A stretch of DNA of 64,000 nucleotides from Actinopolyspora lacussalsi subsp. righensis (GCF_900116555.1 NZ_FPAT01000003.1:124001-188000), one strand, 5' to 3'. Numbered from the stretch's first letter, positions 17,026-26,547 are shown. The notes: generated from the sequence alone by a model not told the origin. Translations and numbers: made by a program.

Positions 17026-18525
17026 TCAGTGCATGGTCGGGATCGTGAAGCTGGCCTCCTCCTTCCGACCGGAGGGCCAGCGCGAGGTCACGGTCTTGGT
17101 CCTGGTGTAGAACCGGATGGAGTCGGGGCCGTGCTGGTTGAGATCGCCGAATCCGGAACGCTTCCAGCCGCCGAAGGTGTGGTAGGCGATCGGCACCGGG
17201 ATCGGCACGTTGATACCGACCATGCCGGTGTCCACGCGGCCCGCGAACTCGCGTGCGGCGTCGCCGTCCCTGGTGAAGATGGCGACACCGTTGCCGTACT
17301 GGTGTTGGCTGGGCAGCCGCAGCGCCTCCTCGTAGTCGGCGGCGCGGACCACCGAGAGCACGGGGCCGAAGATCTCCTCGTTGTAGATCCGCATGTCCGA
17401 GGTGACGTTGTCGAACAGCGAGGCACCGGTGAAGAAGCCGTTCTCGTGTTCGGGCATCCGGAAACCGCGGCCGTCCACCAGCAGGTCCGCGCCTTCCTCG
17501 ACGCCGAGACCGATGTAGTCGTCGACCCGCTGCTTGGCGGCGGCCGTCACCAGCGGGCCGAAGTCGGCGGAGTCGTCGAAGCTGGTGCCGATCCGGAGTC
17601 CGTTGACTCGTTCGGTGAGCTTTTCCACCAGCGCCTCGGCCGTGGGTCGTCCGACGGGAACGGCCACCGAGATGGCCATGCAGCGCTCCCCCGCGGAGCC
17701 GTACCCGGCACCGACCAGGGCTTCCACCGCCTGGTCGAGGTCGGCGTCGGGCATGATGATCATGTGGTTCTTCGCGCCGCCGAAGCACTGCGCCCGCTTG
17801 CCGTGGGCGGTGGCCGTGGAGTGGATGTACTCGGCTATGTCGGAGGATCCGACGAAGCCGATCGCGGCCACGTCCTGGTGGGTCAGCAGCGCGTCCACCG
17901 CGGTCTTGTCGCCGTTGACCACGTTGAACACGCCGGGGGGCAGCCCCGCCTCGACGAACAGCTCGGCGAGCCGCAGCGGCACCGAGGGGTCGCGCTCGGA
18001 GGGCTTGAGCACGAAGGAGTTGCCGCAGGCGATGGCCGGGGCGGCCTTCCACAGCGGGATCATCGCCGGGAAGTTGAACGGGGTTATCCCCGCGGTCACC
18101 CCCAGTGGCTGGCGCATCGAGTAAACGTCGATGCCCGCGCCCGCGCCCTCGGTGTACTCCCCCTTGAGCAGGTGGGGAATGCCCGTGGCGAACTCGACGA
18201 CCTCCAGGCCGCGCTGCACGTCGCCCTTGGCGTCGGGCACCGTCTTGCCGTGCTCGGAGGCCAGCAGCCGCGCCAGCGAGTCCAACTCCTCGCGGCACAG
18301 TTCGAGGAACCGCATCAGCACGCGTGCCCGGCGCTGGGGGTTCCAGTTCGCCCACTCGCGTTGCGCCTCGGCGGCGCCGCGCACGGCGGCGTCGACCTCT
18401 CCGGAGGAGGCCAGCGGCACCCTGGCCTGCACGCCTCCGGTGTTCGGATCGAACACGTCGTCGTGGTTACCGGAGGTCCCGGCGACGCGCTTGCCGTCGA
18501 TGAAGTGCTCCAGCTCGGTGGTCAT
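17026..18525 (-). CDS. mmsA: CoA-acylating methylmalonate-semialdehyde dehydrogenase
   Basis: A 499-residue aldehyde dehydrogenase. GITPFNFPAMIPLWKAAPAI and VLKPSERDPSVPLRLAEL bind NAD and CoA. FVGSSDIAEYIHSTATAHGK and the catalytic Cys in GYGSAGERCMAIS are typical of MmsA, and EEIFGPVLSVV and NVPIPVPIAYHTFGGWKRS complete the family signature. It converts methylmalonate semialdehyde to propionyl-CoA. I use the ATG at 18525; upstream in-frame codons are not family-like. It heads the leftward valine-degradation block. Confidence 0.93.
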   Translation of the reverse strand: MTTELEHFIDGKRVAGTSGNHDDVFDPNTGGVQARVPLASSGEVDAAVRGAAEAQREWANWNPQRRARVLMRFLELCREELDSLARLLASEHGKTVPDAKGDVQRGLEVVEFATGIPHLLKGEYTEGAGAGIDVYSMRQPLGVTAGITPFNFPAMIPLWKAAPAIACGNSFVLKPSERDPSVPLRLAELFVEAGLPPGVFNVVNGDKTAVDALLTHQDVAAIGFVGSSDIAEYIHSTATAHGKRAQCFGGAKNHMIIMPDADLDQAVEALVGAGYGSAGERCMAISVAVPVGRPTAEALVEKLTERVNGLRIGTSFDDSADFGPLVTAAAKQRVDDYIGLGVEEGADLLVDGRGFRMPEHENGFFTGASLFDNVTSDMRIYNEEIFGPVLSVVRAADYEEALRLPSQHQYGNGVAIFTRDGDAAREFAGRVDTGMVGINVPIPVPIAYHTFGGWKRSGFGDLNQHGPDSIRFYTRTKTVTSRWPSGRKEEASFTIPTMH

Positions 18526-18773
18526 TCCGCTACGCACCCTTCCCTCGCACCGGTCGCCGACTCCCGCTATGCGCTTGGAAGCCAAACTTTTGGTAGTCCA
18601 ATCATTGCCCCAATGCAACACATCACAACAGGGTGTGCTGCGTCACAACACGATTGTGTGAGGTCAACGGCCGAACCGGAAGGAAGCGCGGCACCATAGT
18701 CCCCGCACTTCGCCACGCGCACCGGCGGCACCCCGCCGACACGCGAGCAGCGGCAGCGGGGGAGGATCCGGCG

Positions 18774-18836
18774 GTGGAGCCGATTCACGAACCGTTCGCC
18801 ACCTTGCCGAGCAAGGAGATCCGGGAGTTCACGTGA
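18774..18836 (+). CDS. 20-codon ORF coupled to the MazF-like gene
   Basis: GTG at 18774 opens a 20-residue frame (MEPIHEPFATLPSKEIREFT) with GGGGGAGG 8 nt upstream. Its TGA overlaps the GTG of the toxin gene (GTGA at 18833-18836), the layout of a translationally coupled antitoxin-toxin pair. It is far shorter than known MazE antitoxins. The frame stays open further upstream to 18633, but that part has no ribosome-binding site and does not look coding. It may be a minimal antitoxin tail or a leader peptide. Confidence 0.4.
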   Translation: MEPIHEPFATLPSKEIREFT

Positions 18837-19174
18837 CCGCCCAACCGATCAGTCCCGGTGACGTCTGGATCGTCGATCTCGATCCGGTGCACGACGAGGA
18901 ACAGGCCGGGCAATGCCCGGTTCTCGTGGTCTCGTCGCGTTTCCACCTGGAATTGACCAACAGCGCGCTGGTCAACGCACTGCCGCTGACCGGCGAGGAA
19001 CGGAGCGAGCGGTCGCAGCGCGTCCACGTGGCGGCCGCCGACAGCTGGGTCGCCACCGAGCGGGTACACACCGTGGCCGCGCGGAATCTCCGACGGTTCG
19101 CTCCGGAACTGGCCCCCACCGAGGAGGAACTCTCGGAGGTGCGGCGAGCACTCGCCCGCACACTCGACATCTGA
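18833..19174 (+). CDS. PemK/MazF-family endoribonuclease toxin
   Basis: A 113-residue protein with the MazF SH3-like barrel. PISPGDVWIVDLDPVHDEEQ is the N-terminal strand pair, followed by CPVLVVSSRFHLELTNSALV. The later strands (WVATERVHTVAARNLRRF) carry the usual catalytic region of these mRNA interferases. The start GTG overlaps the stop of the 20-codon ORF. A standard MazE-size antitoxin is not visible on either side: downstream is the convergent MOSC gene, 41 nt away. Confidence 0.8.
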   Translation: MTAQPISPGDVWIVDLDPVHDEEQAGQCPVLVVSSRFHLELTNSALVNALPLTGEERSERSQRVHVAAADSWVATERVHTVAARNLRRFAPELAPTEEELSEVRRALARTLDI

Positions 19175-19214
19175 GCCACGCACCAGCACAGCTAACCGCA
19201 AGCGGCGGAAACCT

Positions 19215-19841
19215 CTAACGAACCTTCGCCGCCCAGTACTCGGGCAGATCGGGCTCGGCCGCCGCCACGTGTTCGGCCAGTTCGGGCGTCGCGCGCCCCA
19301 TCCGGAAGGCGAAGAGCTCGGCTATGGTCACACCGTGCTCCGGTCGGTACAGCACCTCGCGGGCATCGCCCGCCGTGATCTCCCCGGGCCGCTCCACCGC
19401 GAGATAGGCTCCGGGCCTGCCGTAGTCGGTGAAACGCTTGATCAGCCCCCGCATGTTCCAGAAGCCCGCGAAAACCCTGCAGGGAGTCCGCGGTCCGGTC
19501 ACGCGCAGCACGGTCGTACCGATCCGCCAGCGCTCCCCGATAACCGCGTTGCCGCAGTCGCAGTCTTCCAGGGTCAGGTTCTCCCCGATATTGCCCGGTC
19601 GCAGTTCCCGCCCGGTCTCGCCGGACCAGTACCGCAGGTCCTCGATGTCGTAGGCGTAGACGGCCTGGAACCAGCGGCCGTGGTTGTCGGTGTCGCAGAC
19701 CGTGTCCCCCTCGACCCCCGAGACGTCGACCCGCACCGGCCTTCGTGCCGGTCGCTTGTCGATCCCGCTGGCACCGATCCGCCCCGTCCACTCCCCCGTG
19801 CTGGCGGTGGCTGCGAGGTTGACCTCGTTCACGCGACTCAC
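19215..19841 (-). CDS. MOSC domain-containing protein
   Basis: A 208-residue stand-alone MOSC protein of the YiiM type. DVSGVEGDTVCDTDNHGRWF, the core motif GNIGENLTLEDCDC and TGPRTPCRVFAGFWNMRG, with the conserved Cys, are visible. MOSC domains handle sulfur bound to molybdenum cofactor or reduce N-hydroxylated compounds. There is no N-terminal beta-barrel domain as in mARC or MocoS proteins. It is convergent with the MazF-like gene and shows no pathway neighbours. Confidence 0.85.
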   Translation of the reverse strand: MSRVNEVNLAATASTGEWTGRIGASGIDKRPARRPVRVDVSGVEGDTVCDTDNHGRWFQAVYAYDIEDLRYWSGETGRELRPGNIGENLTLEDCDCGNAVIGERWRIGTTVLRVTGPRTPCRVFAGFWNMRGLIKRFTDYGRPGAYLAVERPGEITAGDAREVLYRPEHGVTIAELFAFRMGRATPELAEHVAAAEPDLPEYWAAKVR

Positions 19842-20009
19842 GGGGCCAGCCTATGCGTCGCACGACTCCCGATCGAGCGGAATTCGAAATCAACTCGGGA
19901 TGCGGGAGACAGCCGTCGCTCGGCGAACCGACTGTCGGGCACGGAGCGCGGAGCGTATCCGGTTCCACCCGATGCCGGCGGGCACCGCGACGGGCCCGAC
20001 ACACAAGCA

Positions 20010-20043
20010 TGGGCGGGAACCCACCGATCCGGGTTCCCGCCCA
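20010..20043 (-). terminator. 13-bp hairpin downstream of aceA
   Basis: TGGGCGGGAACCC (20010-20022) pairs perfectly with GGGTTCCCGCCCA (20031-20043) across 8 nt. It lies in the 461-nt gap between the aceA stop (20303) and the MOSC start (19841), oriented to end aceA transcription. The rest of that gap (20044-20302) has GC-rich short palindromes and no convincing gene. Confidence 0.55.
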
Positions 20044-20302
20044 CTCGCACCATCGCGATCATCACACCCCGCCACAGGGCCGCTGGTGCGTCTTGGTGAA
20101 CGCCGCCGCAGGAGTACGGCGCTCACTGTCGTTGCCCTCCGCCGCGAGAACCGGAAGGCGCCTCACCGGGTCGCGGCGGAAGGGGTCTCGTGCCGTACCG
20201 CGGCTCACCACGGGCCGCGGCACGGCCACTCGACGTCGGGCCTGCCCGAGCGGTGGCCGGAAGGTTCGGGAAACCAGTCGACGACCGGCCCGGGAGGGCC
20301 CC

Positions 20303-21625
20303 TCAGAACTGCGCGGTCTCGGTGGACCCGGCCAGCGCGGTGGTCGAGGAGTCCGGGTTGACCGCCATGCTGATCTGGTCGAAGTAGCCGGTTCCGGCCT
20401 CGCGCTGGTGCTTGGTGGCCGTGTAGCCGTCCTTCTCCGCGGCGAACTCCCTGTCCTGCAGGTCGACGTAGGCCGTCATGTCCTCCGAGGCGTAGTTCTT
20501 CGCCAGGTCGAACATGCTGTAGTTCAGCGCGTGGAAACCGGCCAGCGTGATGAACTGGAACTTGTAACCCATCTGGCCGAGCTCACGCTGGAACTTGGCG
20601 ATGGTGCTGTCGTCGAGGTTCTTGCGCCAGTTGAACGACGGCGAGCAGTTGTAGGCCAGCATCTTGTCGGGGTACTGGGCCTTGATGGACTCGGCGAACC
20701 GCTTGGCCACGTCCAGGTCCGGTGTGGAGGTCTCCATCCAGATCAGGTCGGAGTACGGCGCGTAGGCCAGCCCGCGGTCGATGCAGGGCTCGATGCCGTT
20801 GTTGACCTTGTAGAAGCCCTCCGAGGTGCGCTCACCGGTGACGTACTTCTGGTCACGCTCGTCGACGTCGCTGGTCAACAGGGTGGCTGCCTGCGCGTCG
20901 GTGCGGGCGACCACGAGGGAGGGAACCCCGGCGACGTCGGCGGCCAGCCGGGCGGAATTGAGGGTCTTGACGTGCTGGCTGGTGGGGATGAGCACCTTGC
21001 CACCGAGGTGGCCGCACTTCTTCTCGGAAGCGAGCTGGTCCTCCCAGTGCACACCGGCGGCGCCCGCCTGGATCATGCCCTTCATCAGCTCGTAGGCGTT
21101 GAGCACACCACCGAACCCGGCCTCGGCGTCGGCGACGATCGGGGCCAGCCAGTGCCGGTCCTCCTGCTCGACCTCGGTGGCCTCGGCGTCCAGCGCCTCG
21201 GCCCAGGCGACCTGGTCGGCGCGCTTGAGCGCGTTGTTGATCCGCCGAACCACCTGCGGGACCGAGTTGGCCGGGTACAGGCTCTGGTCCGGGTAGGTCT
21301 CACCGGCGAGGTTCGCGTCGGCGGCGACCTGCCAACCCGAGAGGTAGATGGCCTGGAGTCCGGCGCGGACCTGCTGGACGGCCTGGTTGCCGGTCAGCGC
21401 ACCGAGCGCGTGGATGTAGTCGTTGTCGTGCAGCAGGTTCCAGAGCCGTTCGGCGCCCAGCCTGGCCAGGGTGTTGTCCTCCTGCACCGAGCCACGGAGT
21501 CGGATGACGTCACCAGCGGAGTAGGTGCGCTCGACGCCCTTCCAACGGGGGTTGGTCTCCCAGTCGCGCTGCAGATCCTTGGCGGCCTGCAGGGCCTGTT
21601 CACGGGTACCGGGCTGAGGGCTCAT
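20303..21625 (-). CDS. aceA: Isocitrate lyase
   Basis: A 440-residue enzyme that splits isocitrate to glyoxylate and succinate in the glyoxylate shunt. [20 protein letters not shown] contains the catalytic KKCGH loop. [31 protein letters not shown] and [13 protein letters not shown] are further family motifs. The start ATG at 21625 has AAGGTG 8 nt upstream; longer frames cross the promoter. It is divergent from ramB with a 115-nt gap carrying an AT-rich palindrome, so RamB control is expected. Confidence 0.95.
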   Translation of the reverse strand: MSPQPGTREQALQAAKDLQRDWETNPRWKGVERTYSAGDVIRLRGSVQEDNTLARLGAERLWNLLHDNDYIHALGALTGNQAVQQVRAGLQAIYLSGWQVAADANLAGETYPDQSLYPANSVPQVVRRINNALKRADQVAWAEALDAEATEVEQEDRHWLAPIVADAEAGFGGVLNAYELMKGMIQAGAAGVHWEDQLASEKKCGHLGGKVLIPTSQHVKTLNSARLAADVAGVPSLVVARTDAQAATLLTSDVDERDQKYVTGERTSEGFYKVNNGIEPCIDRGLAYAPYSDLIWMETSTPDLDVAKRFAESIKAQYPDKMLAYNCSPSFNWRKNLDDSTIAKFQRELGQMGYKFQFITLAGFHALNYSMFDLAKNYASEDMTAYVDLQDREFAAEKDGYTATKHQREAGTGYFDQISMAVNPDSSTTALAGSTETAQF

Positions 21626-21704
21626 GGCTTTCACCTTCCGATCGCTTGCGGCCTGTTGATCCCAGTGTTGGTACTCGACCAAGAAAAAACGAGCCCCAAT
21701 CCGG

Positions 21705-21716
21705 ACAAAATTTTGT
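21705..21716. promoter_or_regulatory. Palindrome in the aceA-ramB divergent promoter
   Basis: ACAAAATTTTGT is a perfect 12-bp palindrome in an AT-rich patch (about 21680-21730) of otherwise GC-rich DNA, between the two divergent starts. RamB boxes in corynebacteria are AT-rich with AAA-TTTGCAA patterns, so this is a candidate RamB site. It is not an exact match to that consensus. Confidence 0.45.
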
Positions 21717-21740
21717 ATTTTTTCTGCTAGGGTGAACTGC

Positions 21741-23216
21741 ATGTCGGAGTTTACGGCTGAGTCGACGGAAGAACGCGGCACTTTTTCCAACGAGCAGGAC
21801 CTGCTCGTCTTCGGGCAGCGGCTGCGCCACATGCGCAAGGCGGCCGGGTTGACCCTCTCCGAACTGGGACAACGGGTCGATCGGGCACCTTCGCAGCTCT
21901 CGCTGCTGGAGAACGGGCACCGCGAACCGAAGCTGTCGCTGCTGCGCTCGCTGGCCGTGGCGTTGAACAGCTCGGTGGACGAGCTGATGTCCAAGAAGCC
22001 GCCGAACCGGCGTGCCGAGCTGGAGATAGCCGTGGAGCAGGCACAGCTGGACCCGCTCTACCAACAGCTGGACGTGCCACCGCTGAAGATCGGCAAGCGG
22101 GTCCCCACCGAGGCGTTGGAACACGTGCTGGCGCTCTACGAGGAACTACGACGCAGGGAGACGAAGCGGGTGGCCACACCCGAGGAGGCCCGGGCCGCCA
22201 ACGCGGAGCTGCGCGGCATGATGCGCGAACACGGCAACTACTTCCCCGAGATCGAGAAATCGGCGGGCGAGATCCTGCGGGGCGTCGGTTACCACGGGGG
22301 GCCGCTGTCCGAAGGGCTGATCCAGTCGATCGCCACGCATCTCGGGTACGGGCTTCGCTTCGTCACCGACCTGCCCCGTTCGGTGCGGTCGGTGACCGAC
22401 CTGCGGCACAACCGGATCTTTTTGCGACGCGAATCGCTGGGAATGCACAGCCCCCGCACGATCCTGCTGCAGACCCTCGGGCACCTGAACCTGGGACACC
22501 GCCAGCCACGCGACTTCGCCGACTTCCTGCGGCAGCGTGTGGAGGCGAACTACTTCGCCGCCGCCGTGCTGATCCCCGAGAGCGCCGCGGTGAGCTACCT
22601 GCGCCAGGCCAAAGCGGACCGGGATCTGGCCGTGGAGGACCTGCGTGACGTGTTCTCGGTCTCCTACGAGATGGCCGCCCACCGGTTCACCAACCTCGCC
22701 ACGCAGTACCTGGATCTGGTCTGCCACTTCGTGCGCAACGACGAGACCGGGATCATCTACAAGGCATACGCCAACGACGGGCTGGAGTTCCCCGCCGACC
22801 CCACCGGGGCGATCGAGGGGCAGCGGATGTGTCGGTACTGGGCCGGGCGGCAGGTGTTCGCCTCCGCGGACCGCTACTCCACCCACTACCAGTACACCGA
22901 CAAACCCGGTGCCACCCACTGGTGTGTGGCGCACGTCGACCCGAGCAGGGGACGCGACTTCGCCATCACGCTCGGCGTTCCCTACACCGAGTCCCGGTGG
23001 TTCCGGGGGCGGGAGACCACGAACCACTCCAAGTCGGGCTGCCCGAACGGCGAGTGCTGCCAACGCCCGCCCGCGGAACTGGCCAATCGGTGGCAGGGCA
23101 TGGTCTGGCCGTCGGCCCGGGCGCACTCCCACGTGCTGTCGGCGCTGCCCTCCGACACCTTTCCCGGGGTGGACGAGGCTGACGTCTACTCGTTCCTGGA
23201 AACCCACCAGGGTTGA
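21741..23216 (+). CDS. ramB: RamB-type regulator of acetate metabolism
   Basis: A 491-residue regulator. The N-terminal XRE helix-turn-helix is [20 protein letters not shown] with [20 protein letters not shown]. The centre is an ImmA/IrrE-like segment ([20 protein letters not shown]), and the C-terminal short-chain-regulator domain carries a Cys cluster ([10 protein letters not shown]). RamB controls aceA/aceB and acetate genes in Corynebacterium and Mycobacterium, and aceA is divergent here. The start may be ATG 21741 or GTG 21732; the first has AGGGTG nearby. Confidence 0.9.
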   Translation: MSEFTAESTEERGTFSNEQDLLVFGQRLRHMRKAAGLTLSELGQRVDRAPSQLSLLENGHREPKLSLLRSLAVALNSSVDELMSKKPPNRRAELEIAVEQAQLDPLYQQLDVPPLKIGKRVPTEALEHVLALYEELRRRETKRVATPEEARAANAELRGMMREHGNYFPEIEKSAGEILRGVGYHGGPLSEGLIQSIATHLGYGLRFVTDLPRSVRSVTDLRHNRIFLRRESLGMHSPRTILLQTLGHLNLGHRQPRDFADFLRQRVEANYFAAAVLIPESAAVSYLRQAKADRDLAVEDLRDVFSVSYEMAAHRFTNLATQYLDLVCHFVRNDETGIIYKAYANDGLEFPADPTGAIEGQRMCRYWAGRQVFASADRYSTHYQYTDKPGATHWCVAHVDPSRGRDFAITLGVPYTESRWFRGRETTNHSKSGCPNGECCQRPPAELANRWQGMVWPSARAHSHVLSALPSDTFPGVDEADVYSFLETHQG

Positions 23217-23248
23217 ACCCCGGTTCCGGAAACGGCGTGCCAGAAAAA

Positions 23249-23283
23249 GGACGCTCCTCCCGCCACCTGCGGGAGGAGCGTCC
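23249..23283 (+). terminator. 15-bp perfect hairpin after ramB
   Basis: GGACGCTCCTCCCGC (23249-23263) pairs perfectly with GCGGGAGGAGCGTCC (23269-23283) across a 5-nt loop, 33 nt after the ramB stop. It is preceded by AAAAA and has no U tract. It is a clear intrinsic-type terminator and could also stop leftward transcription from the BCCT operon. Confidence 0.75.
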
Positions 23284-23306
23284 ACAACGACGCGAAGCGC
23301 CGAGGG

Positions 23307-23552
23307 TCACGTGGCGACCCGACCGACTCGGCGTGGTGACCCATGCGTCGGAGCCGCGGGGAGGGAAATGCACGCGCCGGCTTCTGCCGACGACCTGCCC
23401 GCTGTCTCCTCGGCCCACAGCACACACGCCACCAATCCGAGCACGGTGACCCCTGGTCCGAAATACACGGTTACCGAAGGTGACGAACCGTTCCAGCTAC
23501 ACCGGCACCGGATCCGAACATCCGGGTAGCCGTGATCACCCGAGGTGGTCAC
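23307..23552 (-). CDS. Doubtful small ORF after the BCCT gene
   Basis: GTG at 23552 overlaps the BCCT stop (GTGA) and opens an 81-residue frame with one modest hydrophobic stretch (VTVYFGPGVTVLGLVACVLW). Small genes do sit behind some BCCT genes, and the overlap is suggestive. The codon third positions are less GC-rich than in neighbours and no family is recognised. Confidence 0.28.
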   Translation of the reverse strand: MTTSGDHGYPDVRIRCRCSWNGSSPSVTVYFGPGVTVLGLVACVLWAEETAGRSSAEAGACISLPAAPTHGSPRRVGRVAT

Positions 23553-25198
23553 GGAAGGTGCACTCGCTCGTCAGAATGTTCCTCGCGTTCGATCCGCCTG
23601 TTCCCGGAGTCGCTGCCCTCGGAGTCGCTGTCCCCGGGCTCGCCGCCCTCGGACTCGGTGGCTCGGCTGCACGAGGGTTCCACCGCGGGAGGAACGTGCT
23701 CCCCGGACAGGGTCTTGTAGAGGGACACGCAGATTCCGATCAGGAGGATCGCGAACGGTGTCCCGGTGAGCACCGAGGCCTTCTGCAGCGCACCGAGGCC
23801 ACCGGAGACCAGCAGGACCGCCGCGACACCCGCCAGCAGGAGTCCCCAGAGAACTCGAACCCAGACCTTGGGGTTCGGGGAGCCGCCGGTGGAGAGTTCA
23901 CCCAACACCACGGTGCCGGAGTCGGCACTGGCGACGAAGAACACCCACAGCACCACCAGCGTGATGATCGACAGGAGAATGGGTAGCGGGTACTGCTGGA
24001 TGAAGACGAACATGCCCGCGGCCGGGCTCTGCGCCACGGTCTCGGCGATGGCGGAGGCCTGCCCGTCGCGAGCCAGCCGCAGCGCCGCTCCACCGAACAC
24101 GGCGATCCAGATTATGCTGACGACACTGGGACCGAGGACGGTTGCCCCGACGAACTCGCGGATGCTTCGTCCGCGGGAGATGCGCGCCATGAACATTCCC
24201 ACGTACGGGGCCCAGGCGATCCACCAGGACCAGTAGAAAACGGTCCAGCTCCCCAACCAATCCGTGTTCGGATCGAACGCGTCCAGCCGGAAGCTCATCG
24301 GGACTATGTTGGACAGGTAGTCACCGAGGCCTTCGGTGAGGACGTTGAGCTGTGTGACGGTCGGTCCGACGACGAAGTAGAAGACCAGCAGCAGCGGCGC
24401 GATGAGCATACTGATGTTGGCGAGCCACTTGATGCCGTGCTCGATCCGCGTCGTCGCCGACACCATGAACGCCGCCGTGGTGAGGCCGAGGACCACGAGG
24501 TGCACCAGCATCACAGTGGGCAACCCGAACGTCTGACCGAGCCCCGCCGTCAGCTGCAGTCCGGCCTGCCCGAGGGCCACGGCGATACCGAACACGACCG
24601 CCAGTACCGCCAGGATGTCGATCGTCTTCCCCACCGGACCGTCGACGCGGTCGCCCAACAAGGGCCGGAAAATGGCGCTTACCAGTGCCTTCTCACCTTT
24701 GCGGTGGGTGAAGTAAGCCACGGCCAGGCCGACGGTGGCGTAGATCGCCCAAGGGTGCAACGCCCAGTGGAAAAAGGAGTACTGCACTGCCACCCCGGCG
24801 GCCTCGTCCGAACCGGGCTCGGCAAGACCGAACGGCACGTTGACATAGTGCGACAGCGGTTCGGCCAGGCCCCAGAAGATGATGGAGGGACCCATGCCCG
24901 CCTGAAACATCATGGCGAACCAGGACAGCCGACCGAAATCGGGTCTGTCGTTCTTCTTCCCGAGTTTGATCCTGCCGTACCTGCTCAGCGCCAGGTAGAT
25001 CACGAATACCAGGAACACGTTCGCCGCGAGCAGGAAGAACCAGCTCAGATCCGACACCACGTAGCCGAGAAGCCGATTGGTGACGGCCCCGAAGTTCTTC
25101 GGCGCCACCGCGCCCCACAGGACCACCAGCGCCGTGAGCGCGACGGAGACGAAGAAAACGACTCCGATCCCGGACCGATTCGTTTTTAACGTTTGCAT
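23549..25198 (-). CDS. BCCT-family osmolyte/betaine-type transporter
   Basis: About 549 residues with 12 TM segments. The substrate-site segment reads AGMGPSIIFWGLAEPLSHY, where glycine-betaine carriers have GMGID or GIGI and CaiT has GMGAA; the P-S pair is unusual. The conserved aromatic signature appears as WTVFYWSWWIAWAPYVGMF followed by ARISRGRSIREF. The cytoplasmic C-terminus is long, acidic then basic (SEGGEPGDSDSEGSDSGNRR), as in osmosensing carriers. It has its own upstream region but lies next to the LysR/FGE/sulfatase operon, which suggests uptake of a sulfated or sulfur-containing zwitterion (inference). Confidence 0.88.
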   Translation of the reverse strand: MQTLKTNRSGIGVVFFVSVALTALVVLWGAVAPKNFGAVTNRLLGYVVSDLSWFFLLAANVFLVFVIYLALSRYGRIKLGKKNDRPDFGRLSWFAMMFQAGMGPSIIFWGLAEPLSHYVNVPFGLAEPGSDEAAGVAVQYSFFHWALHPWAIYATVGLAVAYFTHRKGEKALVSAIFRPLLGDRVDGPVGKTIDILAVLAVVFGIAVALGQAGLQLTAGLGQTFGLPTVMLVHLVVLGLTTAAFMVSATTRIEHGIKWLANISMLIAPLLLVFYFVVGPTVTQLNVLTEGLGDYLSNIVPMSFRLDAFDPNTDWLGSWTVFYWSWWIAWAPYVGMFMARISRGRSIREFVGATVLGPSVVSIIWIAVFGGAALRLARDGQASAIAETVAQSPAAGMFVFIQQYPLPILLSIITLVVLWVFFVASADSGTVVLGELSTGGSPNPKVWVRVLWGLLLAGVAAVLLVSGGLGALQKASVLTGTPFAILLIGICVSLYKTLSGEHVPPAVEPSCSRATESEGGEPGDSDSEGSDSGNRRIEREEHSDERVHLP

Positions 25199-25533
25199 GG
25201 AAACCACTATCTATAAGATTGGATACATGCGGACAAAGCGGATGACTTCAACACCTCGGAAGCAACAGCGCCCCGCGCGAGCAGTGAATTCGAGTCCGAC
25301 AGAACTTCCGATCCCCGCACTGCCGACCCGGAATCCGATGTGAGCATAATCGAGCACAACCTCCCTTCCACTCCCGGTATTGCCCACCGACGAACAAACA
25401 CGACCAGAATTACCGGAACATCCTTCCGCATCAGAATCGACAGTCGCTTCCCCACCGTCCAACGATTTCACCGAGCCAACCGAGACAGGTTTCGAAAAAA
25501 CCCTCATTTCATCGAACCTCTCGGTTTCCGAAA
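25199..25533. other. Intergenic region upstream of BCCT gene
   Basis: No convincing gene. The strip is less GC-rich than its surroundings. On the minus strand TTATAGAT lies about 13 nt before the BCCT ATG, with TTGTCC about 16 nt further up, which could be a sigma-70-type promoter giving a very short leader. An 82-codon minus frame (25207-25455) has no ribosome-binding site and atypical composition. Confidence 0.4.
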
Positions 25534-25559
25534 GAGACGATTCCGAACCGAATCGTCTC
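25534..25559 (-). terminator. 10-bp hairpin after the LysR gene
   Basis: GAGACGATTC (25534-25543) pairs perfectly with GAATCGTCTC (25550-25559) across 6 nt. On the minus strand it is followed by TTTC. It lies 83 nt after the LysR stop and would end the sulfatase-FGE-LysR transcript before the BCCT promoter. Confidence 0.6.
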
Positions 25560-25641
25560 GTCTTTCGAGGTGGGAACGATCCGTACCGCTCCGCGGTGCG
25601 CGGCGAACGAGGGCCGTTGGTCCGCGCCCCGCACCAGACCA

Positions 25642-26547
25642 CTACTCCCGGGAGCGGTATCCCGGTCCACGTCGCACGAGTTCCTCCACCAGGCTCACGA
25701 ACTCCGCCGCCGAGGGCGACAGCGGACCCCGGCGCCAGAAGAGCACCCCGCGCCGGATCACCCGGGGCCGCAGCGAGACGGTCACCGCGCCGCGCTCGGC
25801 GGCCTCCCGGGCCATCGACGCGGGCAGCAGCGTGGCCCCCGCTCCGGCCAGCACGCTGGGCACGATCATCGCCTGGTGGGCGGTCTCGACCGCCACGTGT
25901 GGACTGCTGCCCTGGGTTCCCACGGTGTTCTCGATGACCTCGCGGGGCGCGGTTCCCTTCGGAGTACTGACCCAGTCCAGCGCGGCGAGGTCGGCGGGCG
26001 TCAGCGCGGAACGTCCCGGATCGGCCGAAGCGGGCAGCACTGCCAGGAACTCCCGCCCCGGCAGCACCATGCTGCCGAGATCGTCCACCGTCTCCTCGGT
26101 CGAGTCGACCATGCCGAGCTCGCACTCGCCCGCCCGTACGGCGGCCGTGACATCGGATCCCAGCTCGGGATCCGTGATGCGCACGGCCACCTTCGGATGC
26201 ACGCGCAGGAACGAACCGACCAGATCGGCCAGCGGATCCACGGCCAGGGTGGTCTGGGCGACGATGTCCAGCCTGCCGCCCGCGAGCCCCAGTACTCTGC
26301 GCACCGAGTCGGTGGCCGTGCTGAAGTCACGCATCACCTGCCGTGCCGGTTCCAGCAGCGCCTCGCCCGCCGGGGTCAGGCTCACTCCCTGTGCGAGCCG
26401 GTGGAACACCCTGCCGCCGAGCCGGTTCTCCAACGACGCGATCGCGTGCGACAGCGAGGGTTGCGCGACGCGCAGCGTCTGGGCCGCGGCCGTGAAACTG
26501 CCCTGGTCGGCAATGGTCAGGAAGTACTCGAGCTCCCTGCGTTCCAT
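25642..26547 (-). CDS. LysR-family transcriptional regulator
   Basis: A 301-residue protein with a standard N-terminal winged HTH (LEYFLTIADQGSFTAAAQTL, VAQPSLSHAIASLENRLGGR) and a C-terminal effector domain (GRLDIVAQTTLAVDPLADLV onward). Its start overlaps the FGE gene by 31 nt, so it is the third gene of the sulfatase operon. It probably responds to a sulfated substrate or its product and may also act on the BCCT gene downstream. The ligand is unknown. Confidence 0.9.
   Translation of the reverse strand: MERRELEYFLTIADQGSFTAAAQTLRVAQPSLSHAIASLENRLGGRVFHRLAQGVSLTPAGEALLEPARQVMRDFSTATDSVRRVLGLAGGRLDIVAQTTLAVDPLADLVGSFLRVHPKVAVRITDPELGSDVTAAVRAGECELGMVDSTEETVDDLGSMVLPGREFLAVLPASADPGRSALTPADLAALDWVSTPKGTAPREVIENTVGTQGSSPHVAVETAHQAMIVPSVLAGAGATLLPASMAREAAERGAVTVSLRPRVIRRGVLFWRRGPLSPSAAEFVSLVEELVRRGPGYRSRE

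Noticed and set aside
20228-20278. Possible further copy of the dispersed double-stem element
   Set aside because: The words CGACGTCGGGCCTGCCCGAG and GGAAGGTTCGGG resemble the right half, but the arms do not pair well, so it was not counted.
19853-21730. A 625-codon plus-strand frame opposite aceA
   Set aside because: It is the antisense of a clear isocitrate lyase; long antisense frames are expected at this GC content.
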